This document shows, one piece after another, positions 17,340 through 24,596 of a stretch of 64,000 nt of DNA. Where the stretch lies: assembly GCF_030506365.1 (NCBI RefSeq), contig NZ_CP073092.1:248001-312000 (forward strand), read 5' to 3'. This DNA comes from Corynebacterium tuberculostearicum (GTDB lineage: Bacteria; Actinomycetota; Actinomycetes; Mycobacteriales; Mycobacteriaceae). The position numbers and the translations under genes were made by a program. Positions within the stretch are counted from its first letter, which is position 1; the number at the start of each line of letters is the position of its first letter. Under the pieces are notes generated by a model. It ran no database searches and had not been told where the DNA came from. It was given only the letters and a program-made list of their open reading frames with translations.

Positions 17340-17837
17340 TTAAGCGCCGCCTTCGGTGCGACCAGCCAGGCGCTCATCGATGCGCAGTAGGCCAGAACCA
17401 TCATTGCCCACCAGCTTGATCTGGTCCAGAATCTCAGAAACGGTAGCCTCTTCTTCCACCTGCTCGCTCAGGAACCAGTCAACGAGCTGGCGGGATTCCA
17501 GATCCTGTGCGTCTAGCGCCGCGCGGGCGATGGTGCGGATCTCCTCGGAAACCTTCTGCTCGTGCTCGAGGGAAGCCTGGAAGGCATCCTGCGGGTTAGC
17601 GGCCTTGACGGAGCCAACCGGGATGTCATTGAGCTCTACGCGGTATCCGCGGGAGAGCAAGTGGTCCGCAATCTTTTCGGCATGCACGCGCTCTTCAGCG
17701 GCCTGGCCCATGAACCAATCGCGCATGCCTGGGAAGGAGAGATTATCCATCTCGAAGGCCAGCTGGGTGTAGACCATGGAAGCGCCATACTCGCTAATAA
17801 CCTGGTCATTCAACAGGGTTTGCAGCTTCTCGTCCAT
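17340..17837 (-). CDS. ftn: Ferritin (non-haem iron storage)
   Basis: Cytoplasmic 24-mer that oxidises and stores iron. The 165-residue four-helix protein has ferroxidase-centre residues in QVISEYGASMVYTQ (Glu about 17), AAEERVHAEKIADHLLSRGYRV (Glu about 50, His about 53) and later LEHEQKVSEEIRTI, with a typical E-helix-like tail. Length equals bacterial FtnA. The ATG has AAAGGTTTTTACG upstream. In corynebacteria ftn is activated by DtxR under iron excess, and a DtxR-like box lies about 130 bp upstream, just above a plausible promoter. A terminator-like hairpin follows. Confidence 0.92.
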   Translation of the reverse strand: MDEKLQTLLNDQVISEYGASMVYTQLAFEMDNLSFPGMRDWFMGQAAEERVHAEKIADHLLSRGYRVELNDIPVGSVKAANPQDAFQASLEHEQKVSEEIRTIARAALDAQDLESRQLVDWFLSEQVEEEATVSEILDQIKLVGNDGSGLLRIDERLAGRTEGGA

Positions 17838-17941
17838 CGTAAAAACCTTTCTGTGTGGGGGAAATCAATAAGTGCTAAGCACCACACTACCGGAGATTCT
17901 CCCGCGATCCAGCAAGGTCTACTTAAGTAAACTTGCACGTC

Positions 17942-17985
17942 ATTATGCTTTTTTAGATTGGATAACCTAAGTTAGCCAAGACAAA
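17942..17985 (-). promoter_or_regulatory. Ferritin promoter with upstream DtxR-like box
   Basis: On the minus strand, TTAGGT, a 17-base spacer and CATAAT form a plausible -35/-10 pair, with transcription starting about 100 bases before the ftn ATG. The 19-mer CTAAGTTAGCCAAGACAAA (17967-17985, plus strand) matches about 13 of 19 positions of the corynebacterial iron box around its GTTAGCC core. It overlaps and extends above the -35, a position suited to activation. The rest of 17838-18123 shows no gene. Confidence 0.4.
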
Positions 17986-18123
17986 GCTAGCCCCCAAGCG
18001 CGGGCAAAGTTCCCCTAAGAACTCGAGGTCATCGCGGATACTCTGCTTTTATGCCGACGCGAGTCCGCGGCCAGTTCGGTATCTACTACTTGAGCCTTCG
18101 CACCCTAGGCTAAAAATGTGATG

Positions 18124-19605
18124 TTAATCACCCAAGCGGCCGCTCAGGCGATTCAGGCGCTGCGCGCTCGCCCCTTCCAGGCCACGGAACTCTACCTCGA
18201 TGCCACGCTCGGCGTATTTCTTCTGCACCGCATCCAGCGTCGCCACCGTAGAGGCGTCCCATACCTCGGCCTTGCTCATATCAATCACCACGCGCTGGGT
18301 ATCCAGCGTGTAATCAAAGGCATAGACCAAATCATTGGAGGAGGCGAAAAAGAGCTGGCCGCGCACCGCATACTCGGCATCGCCTACGTGCTCCACCTCC
18401 ACCAGGTGGGCCACGCGGCGGGCAAAGCCGATCGAGGCCGCCACCACGCCGAGCACCACGCCCACCGCCAAGTTATGCGTGGCCAGCGTGCCTACCACCG
18501 TCACCAGCATCACGAGCGTTTCTGAGAGCGGCATGAGCTTCAGCGTGCGAGGGCGAACCGAATGCCAATCCACCGTCGTTGCGGCGACGATGATCATCAC
18601 CGCCACCAGTGCGGCCATCGGAATGCGGCCGACGGTCTCGCCGAAGAGCAGGCAGAGGATAAGGAGGAAGGCGCCCGCGAGGAACGTCGACAAGCGCGTG
18701 CGCGCCTGGGATGCCTTCACGCCGATCATGGTCTGGCCAATCATGGCGCACACGCCCATGCCGCCAATGGCCGCGGCGAGGATATTGCCCACGCCCTGGC
18801 CAAAGGACTCGCGCGTCTTATCGGAGTGGGTATCCGTAATGTCATCGACCAGCTTGGCCGTCAGCAGCGATTCCATCAGGCCCACCAAAGCCATGCCAAA
18901 GGCATACGGAGCAATAAGCTGCAGAGTATCCAGGTTCCACGGAATATCCGGCACGAAAAGCCCCGGCAGCGAGGTGGGCAGCTCGCCCTGGTCCGCCACA
19001 TCGGGGACCTTCCACCCAGCCGCTACCGCAATGATGCTGACCACCAAAATGGTAATCAGCGGGGCTGGAATCACCGTGGTCAACCGCGGTAGCCCCAGCA
19101 TGATAGCCAGACCAATGGCCACCAGCAGATACACCATCCACGGCACATTAATAAGGTGCGGCAGCTGCGTAGTAAACATCATGATGCCCAGCGCATTCAC
19201 AAATCCCGTCATCACCGAGCGCGGGATAAAGCGCATGAGCTTGGCCACACCCACCGCGGCCAGCACCACCTGCATGATTCCTGCCAAGAGCACCGCGGCG
19301 ACCACGTAGTCATGCCCATGTTCATGCGCGAGCGGTGAGACAACGAGCGCCACCGCGCCGGCCGCCGCAGAAATCATCGCCGGCCGGCCACCGGTGAAGG
19401 CGATGGACATTGCCATCACGACGGAGGAAAACAATCCCACCCGCGGGTCCAAGCCCGCAAGGATGGAAAAGCTTAAGACCTCCGGGATCAAAGCAAGCGC
19501 CACCGCCAATCCGCCGAATACCTCCTTGCGCAGGCGAACAGGCGAAGAAAATGCATAGCGGAAACTGGCGATGACGCTGGTAGGAGCAGGCTGTTCTTTA
19601 ATCAC
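18124..19605 (-). CDS. SulP-family anion transporter with STAS domain
   Basis: Inner-membrane carrier of the SLC26/SulP group (sulfate, bicarbonate or dicarboxylate). 493 residues: about 11-12 hydrophobic segments (about residues 30-400), with the family pattern LALIPEVLSFSILAGLDPRVGLFSS near the N-terminus. A cytoplasmic STAS domain follows (about 410-490), including VVIDMSKAEVWDASTVATLDAV. Length fits the short bacterial members. The gene ends 287 bp before ftn and starts 21 bp after the phosphoribosyltransferase stop. The substrate is not deducible from the neighbourhood. Confidence 0.9.
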   Translation of the reverse strand: MIKEQPAPTSVIASFRYAFSSPVRLRKEVFGGLAVALALIPEVLSFSILAGLDPRVGLFSSVVMAMSIAFTGGRPAMISAAAGAVALVVSPLAHEHGHDYVVAAVLLAGIMQVVLAAVGVAKLMRFIPRSVMTGFVNALGIMMFTTQLPHLINVPWMVYLLVAIGLAIMLGLPRLTTVIPAPLITILVVSIIAVAAGWKVPDVADQGELPTSLPGLFVPDIPWNLDTLQLIAPYAFGMALVGLMESLLTAKLVDDITDTHSDKTRESFGQGVGNILAAAIGGMGVCAMIGQTMIGVKASQARTRLSTFLAGAFLLILCLLFGETVGRIPMAALVAVMIIVAATTVDWHSVRPRTLKLMPLSETLVMLVTVVGTLATHNLAVGVVLGVVAASIGFARRVAHLVEVEHVGDAEYAVRGQLFFASSNDLVYAFDYTLDTQRVVIDMSKAEVWDASTVATLDAVQKKYAERGIEVEFRGLEGASAQRLNRLSGRLGD

Positions 19606-19626
19606 GCCTGCACATCCTAGTGGACT

Positions 19627-20139
19627 TTAGGAGCCTTCCTTAAAAGAGCCATCCGCGGTAATCACGGGCAGCACGGACCACGCGAAGTTGATCCACTGAT
19701 CGGTCTTCTTCCACGAGAAATCCGGCTCAAAGATGGTCTTCGGCTTGGTGTAAATGACGGCCGAGCGCACATCGTCTGCGGTTTCCTTGAGCAGGTTAAC
19801 CACCAGATCCAAGGTCTTGCCGGAGTCCGCGACGTCATCGACAACTAGGACCTTCTTGCCTTTCAGCGAATCCGTATCCAGCTGCGGGGACAGAATTACA
19901 GGCTCGTCTAGGGTCTGGCCAATATCGGTGTAGAACTCCACATTGATAGCACCCATGGCCTTCACGCCAATGGCATAACCGATAGCACCGGCTGGGATCA
20001 GGCCGCCGCGGGCGACGCCCACGATAAGGTCTGGGAACCAGCCAGATTCCACAATCTGTTCCGACAGGTTACGGCTCGCCTCGCCGAAGACCTCCCAAGT
20101 GAGGTTTTCCCGGTCCGGGTGAATCCAATTTTCAGTCAC
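19627..20139 (-). CDS. Purine-type phosphoribosyltransferase
   Basis: 170 residues of the type I PRTase fold. The PRPP-binding motif is VLVVDDVADSGKTLDLV (about residues 95-111), and an N-terminal substrate loop IVGVARGGLIPAGAIGYAIGVKAMG supports a Gpt/xanthine-guanine-like enzyme, converting a purine base plus PRPP to a nucleotide. It sits between the AMP nucleosidase gene and the SulP gene on the same strand, 73 bp from the former. Since AMP nucleosidase releases adenine and ribose-5-phosphate, pairing with a salvage PRTase would make metabolic sense. Base specificity is inferred only. Confidence 0.85.
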   Translation of the reverse strand: MTENWIHPDRENLTWEVFGEASRNLSEQIVESGWFPDLIVGVARGGLIPAGAIGYAIGVKAMGAINVEFYTDIGQTLDEPVILSPQLDTDSLKGKKVLVVDDVADSGKTLDLVVNLLKETADDVRSAVIYTKPKTIFEPDFSWKKTDQWINFAWSVLPVITADGSFKEGS

Positions 20140-20212
20140 GATTGTGTGGCTCCTTTTGCGTCATGGGATTTCTTTGTAGTTTAACGAGCATTGCCTGCCA
20201 AAGAAAAGGCAC

Positions 20213-21616
20213 CTACCGGAATGGAACCTCGCCCAAAGTCCGGCGTAGCTTGCGCGTGCGCAGGCGCTCCGGATTTTCGGCTAGATGCTCCATCGCTCGC
20301 ACCGCGCACATCACGTGGGCTTCCTTCGAATTGGAATAGAAGGCCTGCGCCTGCGCCGGCAACTTCGGCACGGCGTGCAACGGCAGGTCAGAGACCGACA
20401 GCAGCGTGCCATAAGGAACGCGGTAGCGGTAACCATTGGCCGCAAGGGTGCACGATTCCATATCTACAGCCACCGCGGTGGAGGTACGCAGCCACTCCCA
20501 CAAGTCCCGGTTAGTGCGCCACTCCCAATTGCGATCATCGGTGGAGAGCACCGTGCCGGTGCGCATGAGCGAGTTATCGTCGCCGTATACCGCTTTCACC
20601 GCAGACTCGAGCATGCGCTGTACCTCCGGAATCGCCGGGATGGGAGAGGTCGCCGCAACCTTTTGGTCCAAGATGTGGTCATTACGCTGATAGGCATTGC
20701 CCAAAATCAGGTCACCGATGCGCATGCGGCCGTCCATGCCAGCGCAGTGGCCGATCATGATCCATGCTTCCGGCCGCAGCACCGCCAAGCAATCCGTAAT
20801 GGTTTTGGCATTCGAGGGCCCTACACCGATATTGATCATCGTGATGCCATCACCACCGGCAGTAATCAGATCAAAGCGCGGCATTTGGAAGCGAGAGGTC
20901 AAGGTCAGACCATCCACATCGAGGTCCACCGCATCGTTGGGGTGGATGGTCTCTCCATTGGGCAGCACCAAGGCGGTATAACGCGAGTCTTCCCTGGTCA
21001 ACTCGCGCAAACCGAATTTCACAAACTCGGTGGTGTGCATCGCGTAGTTAGTAAACAAAATGTATTTTTGCACCGTATCGACCTCGATGCCGGTGTAATG
21101 CTCAATGCGCGCACACGCGATATCAAAGCGCTGGGCACCAAAATGAAAAAGCGGCTTTTCCGCACCGTGGAAGGCATCCCATTCGCCATCAATGATTGCA
21201 TCATTGACCTCATCCAGCGTCGGACGTGGAATGGGCCCGCGTTCCTGCGGGGCTTTGCCCGCTCCCTTGATGTACTCCGGCGGAATGCGCTGGTCCGATT
21301 GACCGACGAAAATATCGCACGGATAGTTACCCGCCAGGCGAGTCAGCTGCTCGTGCAGGTAGTCCCGAATAATGTGCGGCTTGGAAATTACCGCCGAGTA
21401 CTTGCCCGCCTCGTTGACGTAGCCAAACGGCTCGGAACGATCGATGGGCTGCCATTTGCGGATATCCACTGTGACCTTGGGATAAACCACATAGCGATAG
21501 TCATCAAGGTTTCCTGATTCCAAAGTCTTGCGCGCAAGCTCGCAGGAATTCTCGTAAATCTCGATCAGGCGGTTTACCGCCTCATCAACGGAGTGGACAT
21601 GCTGCAGATCGGTCAT
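20213..21616 (-). CDS. amn: AMP nucleosidase
   Basis: Hydrolyses AMP to adenine and ribose-5-phosphate, controlling the AMP pool. The 467-residue protein has an N-terminal AMN-specific domain (YVVYPKVTVDIRKWQPIDRSEPFGYV; IFVGQSDQRIPPEYIKGAGKAP) and a C-terminal nucleoside-phosphorylase-like domain. The latter contains MINIGVGPSNAKTITDCLAVLRPEAWIMIGHCAGM and AVDMESCTLAANGYRYRVPYGTLLSVSDLP. Length matches E. coli Amn (484). The following gene is a phosphoribosyltransferase. Its upstream gap (21617-21849) holds no recognisable gene and marks the left edge of an AT-richer segment. Confidence 0.93.
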   Translation of the reverse strand: MTDLQHVHSVDEAVNRLIEIYENSCELARKTLESGNLDDYRYVVYPKVTVDIRKWQPIDRSEPFGYVNEAGKYSAVISKPHIIRDYLHEQLTRLAGNYPCDIFVGQSDQRIPPEYIKGAGKAPQERGPIPRPTLDEVNDAIIDGEWDAFHGAEKPLFHFGAQRFDIACARIEHYTGIEVDTVQKYILFTNYAMHTTEFVKFGLRELTREDSRYTALVLPNGETIHPNDAVDLDVDGLTLTSRFQMPRFDLITAGGDGITMINIGVGPSNAKTITDCLAVLRPEAWIMIGHCAGMDGRMRIGDLILGNAYQRNDHILDQKVAATSPIPAIPEVQRMLESAVKAVYGDDNSLMRTGTVLSTDDRNWEWRTNRDLWEWLRTSTAVAVDMESCTLAANGYRYRVPYGTLLSVSDLPLHAVPKLPAQAQAFYSNSKEAHVMCAVRAMEHLAENPERLRTRKLRRTLGEVPFR

Positions 21617-21849
21617 AAGCGCGAGTGTAGCGGGGACTTCGCAGCGCGGCAGCGGTCCGCGCAGTTCTTTATTCTTTTCCGCGGTAGCTTCAGTGATACC
21701 AATACTGACATGATTTACTGCGAGAAAATCAAAGACCTAGGATCAGTCCTTTAAGCTGCTAAGAGTGTCAAAGCAAAGGCCTCAAAGGGAATGCGACGAA
21801 GAGCTCGACTATGTCAACTCGGGCATCGTCCCATCAATCCGAAGTATTC

Positions 21850-22998
21850 CTAATTCACATTGTCCCCAGTATGAGAGCGAGAAGAGGCACTAGCCCCAAT
21901 ACTGCAGACGATTCCTACTAGGACTGCACCTAATGCTCCTAACAGGATTCCCGTGGAGGAGGGCAACAGTAATCCACCCACTGCGGAGCCGACTGCCGAG
22001 CCAAGGTAGTTCGCAGATGCATTAGCAGCAACAGCAGTCGCCCCTTCATCAGGGTTTGCACTAAGCATCGAATGCTGCTGCGGTGCCATAGACGACCACC
22101 CCAAAAGCCCCCAAGCAAAAAGACACACCACTGCCACCACGTGGCTCGAAGGGAAGAGCAGCAGTAGAGCGAAATCAGTCACGAGTAATGCAATGATAAT
22201 GACCGTTAGTTTGCGTGAACTATTAACCTTGTCGAGCACCCTCCCAATCCCAAAAGCACCCGCTGCCCCGCCGATACCCCAGACCCAAATACCAGCAATG
22301 GTGTCTACCTGCACACGATCAAGCACTACAGGAATATAGGTGTACAACCCCAGCGAACCCACTCCAACAAAGAAAGTAACTAAGATCGTCAGGAAATTAT
22401 CCACTCGGCCGATGACTCGGAGTCGCTGCCCCAACGAGGAAGAGGGCACAGCTGGTACCACACTCGCTTTGCGCAACGCTAGACCCGCTAACGCCACTAT
22501 TCCAATGGCCGAGACCAAACCGATGGTAGCCCTCCAGCCTAGCTGTTTAGCTACCCCCAATCCCACCGGTACGCCCACGACAGTTCCCACCGCTAAGCCA
22601 GCCAGCACCATTGACAGTGCGCGCCCGTGATACTTTGCTGGGACGGACATCCCCGCTACGGCTGAGGACAACGGCGAATAAATTCCCGCTGCCGCACCTG
22701 CGATCAAGCGCGACACGAGAAAAACGCTCACTGTAGGCGAGACTGCAGTCACGACATTCGCCAAAGAAAACACAGCAACAGCTCCAAGCAGACCACTCCG
22801 CGGATCTTTGCCTGCCCTACCCGAGAACAGCGGACCAGATATTGCGTACGCGCCGGTGAAGGCGGTAACACCCAAGCCGATCACACTGCCACTTGTACCC
22901 AAGTCGTTTGCAATCTGTGATAGCAGTCCAGCGATAACATATGCGTCCAATCCGAGCGCTACACTGCCCAAAACTAACGGCCACAGCTGTTTAAGCAT
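21850..22998 (-). CDS. MFS drug-type efflux transporter
   Basis: A 382-residue major facilitator with 12 hydrophobic segments. Near the N-terminus is the motif LGLDAYVIAGLLSQIANDLGTSGSVIG, as in the DHA1 (AraJ/chloramphenicol-resistance) group. The motif A-like loop GRAGKDPRSGLLG follows, then an antiporter-motif region GLAVGTVVGVPVGLGVAKQLGWRATIG. Its start overlaps the end of the ArsR-type regulator by 8 bp, so the two are one operon. Base composition is visibly poorer in G+C than the neighbouring core genes, which suggests acquisition. The substrate is unknown; regulation by the adjacent repressor is very likely. Confidence 0.86.
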   Translation of the reverse strand: MLKQLWPLVLGSVALGLDAYVIAGLLSQIANDLGTSGSVIGLGVTAFTGAYAISGPLFSGRAGKDPRSGLLGAVAVFSLANVVTAVSPTVSVFLVSRLIAGAAAGIYSPLSSAVAGMSVPAKYHGRALSMVLAGLAVGTVVGVPVGLGVAKQLGWRATIGLVSAIGIVALAGLALRKASVVPAVPSSSLGQRLRVIGRVDNFLTILVTFFVGVGSLGLYTYIPVVLDRVQVDTIAGIWVWGIGGAAGAFGIGRVLDKVNSSRKLTVIIIALLVTDFALLLLFPSSHVVAVVCLFAWGLLGWSSMAPQQHSMLSANPDEGATAVAANASANYLGSAVGSAVGGLLLPSSTGILLGALGAVLVGIVCSIGASASSRSHTGDNVN

Positions 22999-23296
22999 TC
23001 GAAATCACCATATCGAGTAAACCAGGGAACCGTTCGTCTAGATCGCCTCTGCGCAAAGAGATAACACAAGTTCGTCCCTGGCTTCTTGTCCACGTCACAC
23101 CGGCTTCACGCAGCTGCCGAGTGTGGTAGGTCAGGGTAGATCGAGGCAGGTCATCAGCGAGCGTCAAACTATCGTGCTCCTGACCGTCTGCCAGGCGCCT
23201 AACCATCTCTAACCGGATGGGATCACTTACCGCAGCCAGAACACGGACGAATTCAAGGTCCTCGGTGGCCGGATGCTCATACTTTCGTGGGCTCAT
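22991..23296 (-). CDS. ArsR-family helix-turn-helix repressor
   Basis: 101 residues with a winged HTH: FVRVLAAVSDPIRLEMVRRLADG (dimer and first helix), LTLADDLPRSTLTYHTRQLREAGVTWTRSQGRTCVISLRR (recognition helix and wing). The metal-site CxC of ArsR/CadC is absent, so the signal is probably an organic ligand. GTG 23299 and ATG 23296 are both possible; the ATG has GGAG five bases upstream and is used. The gene is translationally coupled to the MFS exporter and preceded by two large operators, so it likely represses its own operon. Confidence 0.86.
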   Translation of the reverse strand: MSPRKYEHPATEDLEFVRVLAAVSDPIRLEMVRRLADGQEHDSLTLADDLPRSTLTYHTRQLREAGVTWTRSQGRTCVISLRRGDLDERFPGLLDMVISNA

Positions 23297-23305
23297 CACA
23301 ACTCC

Positions 23306-23331
23306 AATCGTGCAAGAATTCCTGAACGATT
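23306..23331. promoter_or_regulatory. Proximal operator of the ArsR/MFS operon
   Basis: Imperfect 26-bp palindrome: arm AATCGTGCAAGA, 2-bp centre, arm TCCTGAACGATT, ten of twelve positions matching. It ends 9 bp upstream of the regulator's start and would cover the ribosome site or -10 region. It shares the core TCGTGCAAGA with the distal copy. Confidence 0.7.
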
Positions 23332-23354
23332 GACCACAGTAAGCTACCCGAGAG

Positions 23355-23380
23355 ATTCGTGCAAGATTTCTTGCACGAAT
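23355..23380. promoter_or_regulatory. Distal operator of the ArsR/MFS operon (perfect palindrome)
   Basis: Arms ATTCGTGCAAGA and TCTTGCACGAAT are exact inverted repeats of 12 bp with a 2-bp centre. Its centre is 49 bp from that of the proximal copy. Such a long perfect dyad beside a small HTH gene is strong evidence for its binding site. Confidence 0.75.
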
Positions 23381-23882
23381 TCAGGTGCGCAGATAAAGCC
23401 CCACCCAGACAGCGATAAATGAACACCGGAGTCTTGAGGAGCTCTATTTTTAGATACCAAGCTTTCAACCCCAGACGTCTCTAATTCATAACCTTCAACG
23501 TTGGCACAATAAATCGAGCCAAGTTTATGAAAGTAGAGAGCCCTATTCCTTCTTCTAACGGTACGTACAACGTAGCTTGATTTAATAGACCCTTCTACCC
23601 AAAAATATGCTCGAAAGTTCTTTGGTCAGGAAAGCATGACAGACACCGTCACCTCTTCAGGGAAAAGCAACTAATCTGCAGCACCAGAAATGATTTAGAG
23701 AACGAACAATCGCTGGTGACCAGTTGAAATGTTTAGTTCTCACGCACTTGCAGTTGGTTAAATGCGCAGGGCACACCGAAGCCCTCGACGCATAAGCGTT
23801 ATGGATACCAACTCGCACCCCTCCACTGCACAGAATTGCCACTGCAAGAGTAGTTCCCTGCAGAAAATGGCGTCAGCTACTC
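23381..23882. other. AT-richer intergenic stretch with no recognised gene
   Basis: About 500 bp between the operators and the kdpE stop. G+C is lower than in the flanks. A possible 61-residue minus-strand frame (23657-23842) has no Shine-Dalgarno, no homology I recognise and poor codon use. Nothing else can be supported; it may be decayed acquired DNA. Confidence 0.5.
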
Positions 23883-24596
23883 CTAGACCCCAGGGGAGGT
23901 AATGAAGCGGTATCCCAATCCGGGTTCAGTGAGCAGGTATTGGGGATTAGATGGATCGGTTTCCAGTTTGCGGCGCAGCTGCGAGGTGTAGATGCGCAGG
24001 TAGTGGCTTTGCCCTTCGAAGCCCGGGCCCCAAATCTCTGCGAGCAGATCTTCTTTGCGCACCAAACCGCCGTGGGCACGCAGCAGCGTCGTAAGCACGC
24101 CCCACTCAGTGGGGGTCAGGTGAAGGGGCTTTCCTGCCTTGGTGATGGAGTGTCGAGGGACGTCGATCAGCACATCGCCCGCCCGCACCATCGTGGCTTC
24201 CCGCTGAGCAGATGGCTGCTGGGGACTGCCATGCCGCAAAGCCACGCGCACGCGGGCCAAGAGCTCTTCCATAGAAAAGGGTTTGGTCACATAATCATCA
24301 GCACCGCGATCTAGGGCCGAGGCACTAAATAGGGGATCGGACCGGGCCGTAAGAATCAGAACGGGAATTGCTGACCACCCTCGAATCCCATCGAGGACCT
24401 CCCGCCCATCCATATCCGGCAGACCCATATCCAAAATCACCACATCGGGCTGATGCTGGGAGACCACCTGCAGACCCTCCGCCCCGGTGCTCGCTGAATA
24501 CACCTCGTATCCACGCGCCTTGAAGTTAATGCTCAAGGTGGTGAGCAAACGCGGATCATCATCCACGATGACAATCGTGGCCTTCTTATCAGTCAT
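23883..24596 (-). CDS. kdpE: Response regulator of the Kdp system
   Basis: OmpR-type regulator that activates kdpFABC under potassium limitation or osmotic stress. 237 residues: receiver domain with acidic pocket IVDDDPRLL, phospho-acceptor Asp in DVVILDMGLPDMDGREVLD (about residue 56), Thr in LILTARSD and Lys in DDYVTKPFS. The C-terminal winged helix (about 140-235) has LTPTEWGVLTTLLRAHGGLVRKEDLL. Its ATG overlaps the 3' end of kdpD by 8 bp. It is the last gene of the minus-strand kdpFABCDE operon. Confidence 0.95.
   Translation of the reverse strand: MTDKKATIVIVDDDPRLLTTLSINFKARGYEVYSASTGAEGLQVVSQHQPDVVILDMGLPDMDGREVLDGIRGWSAIPVLILTARSDPLFSASALDRGADDYVTKPFSMEELLARVRVALRHGSPQQPSAQREATMVRAGDVLIDVPRHSITKAGKPLHLTPTEWGVLTTLLRAHGGLVRKEDLLAEIWGPGFEGQSHYLRIYTSQLRRKLETDPSNPQYLLTEPGLGYRFITSPGV

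Noticed and set aside
23657..23842. 61-codon minus-strand frame in the AT-rich gap before kdpE
   Set aside because: It has no ribosome site, no recognisable protein and poor codon use.
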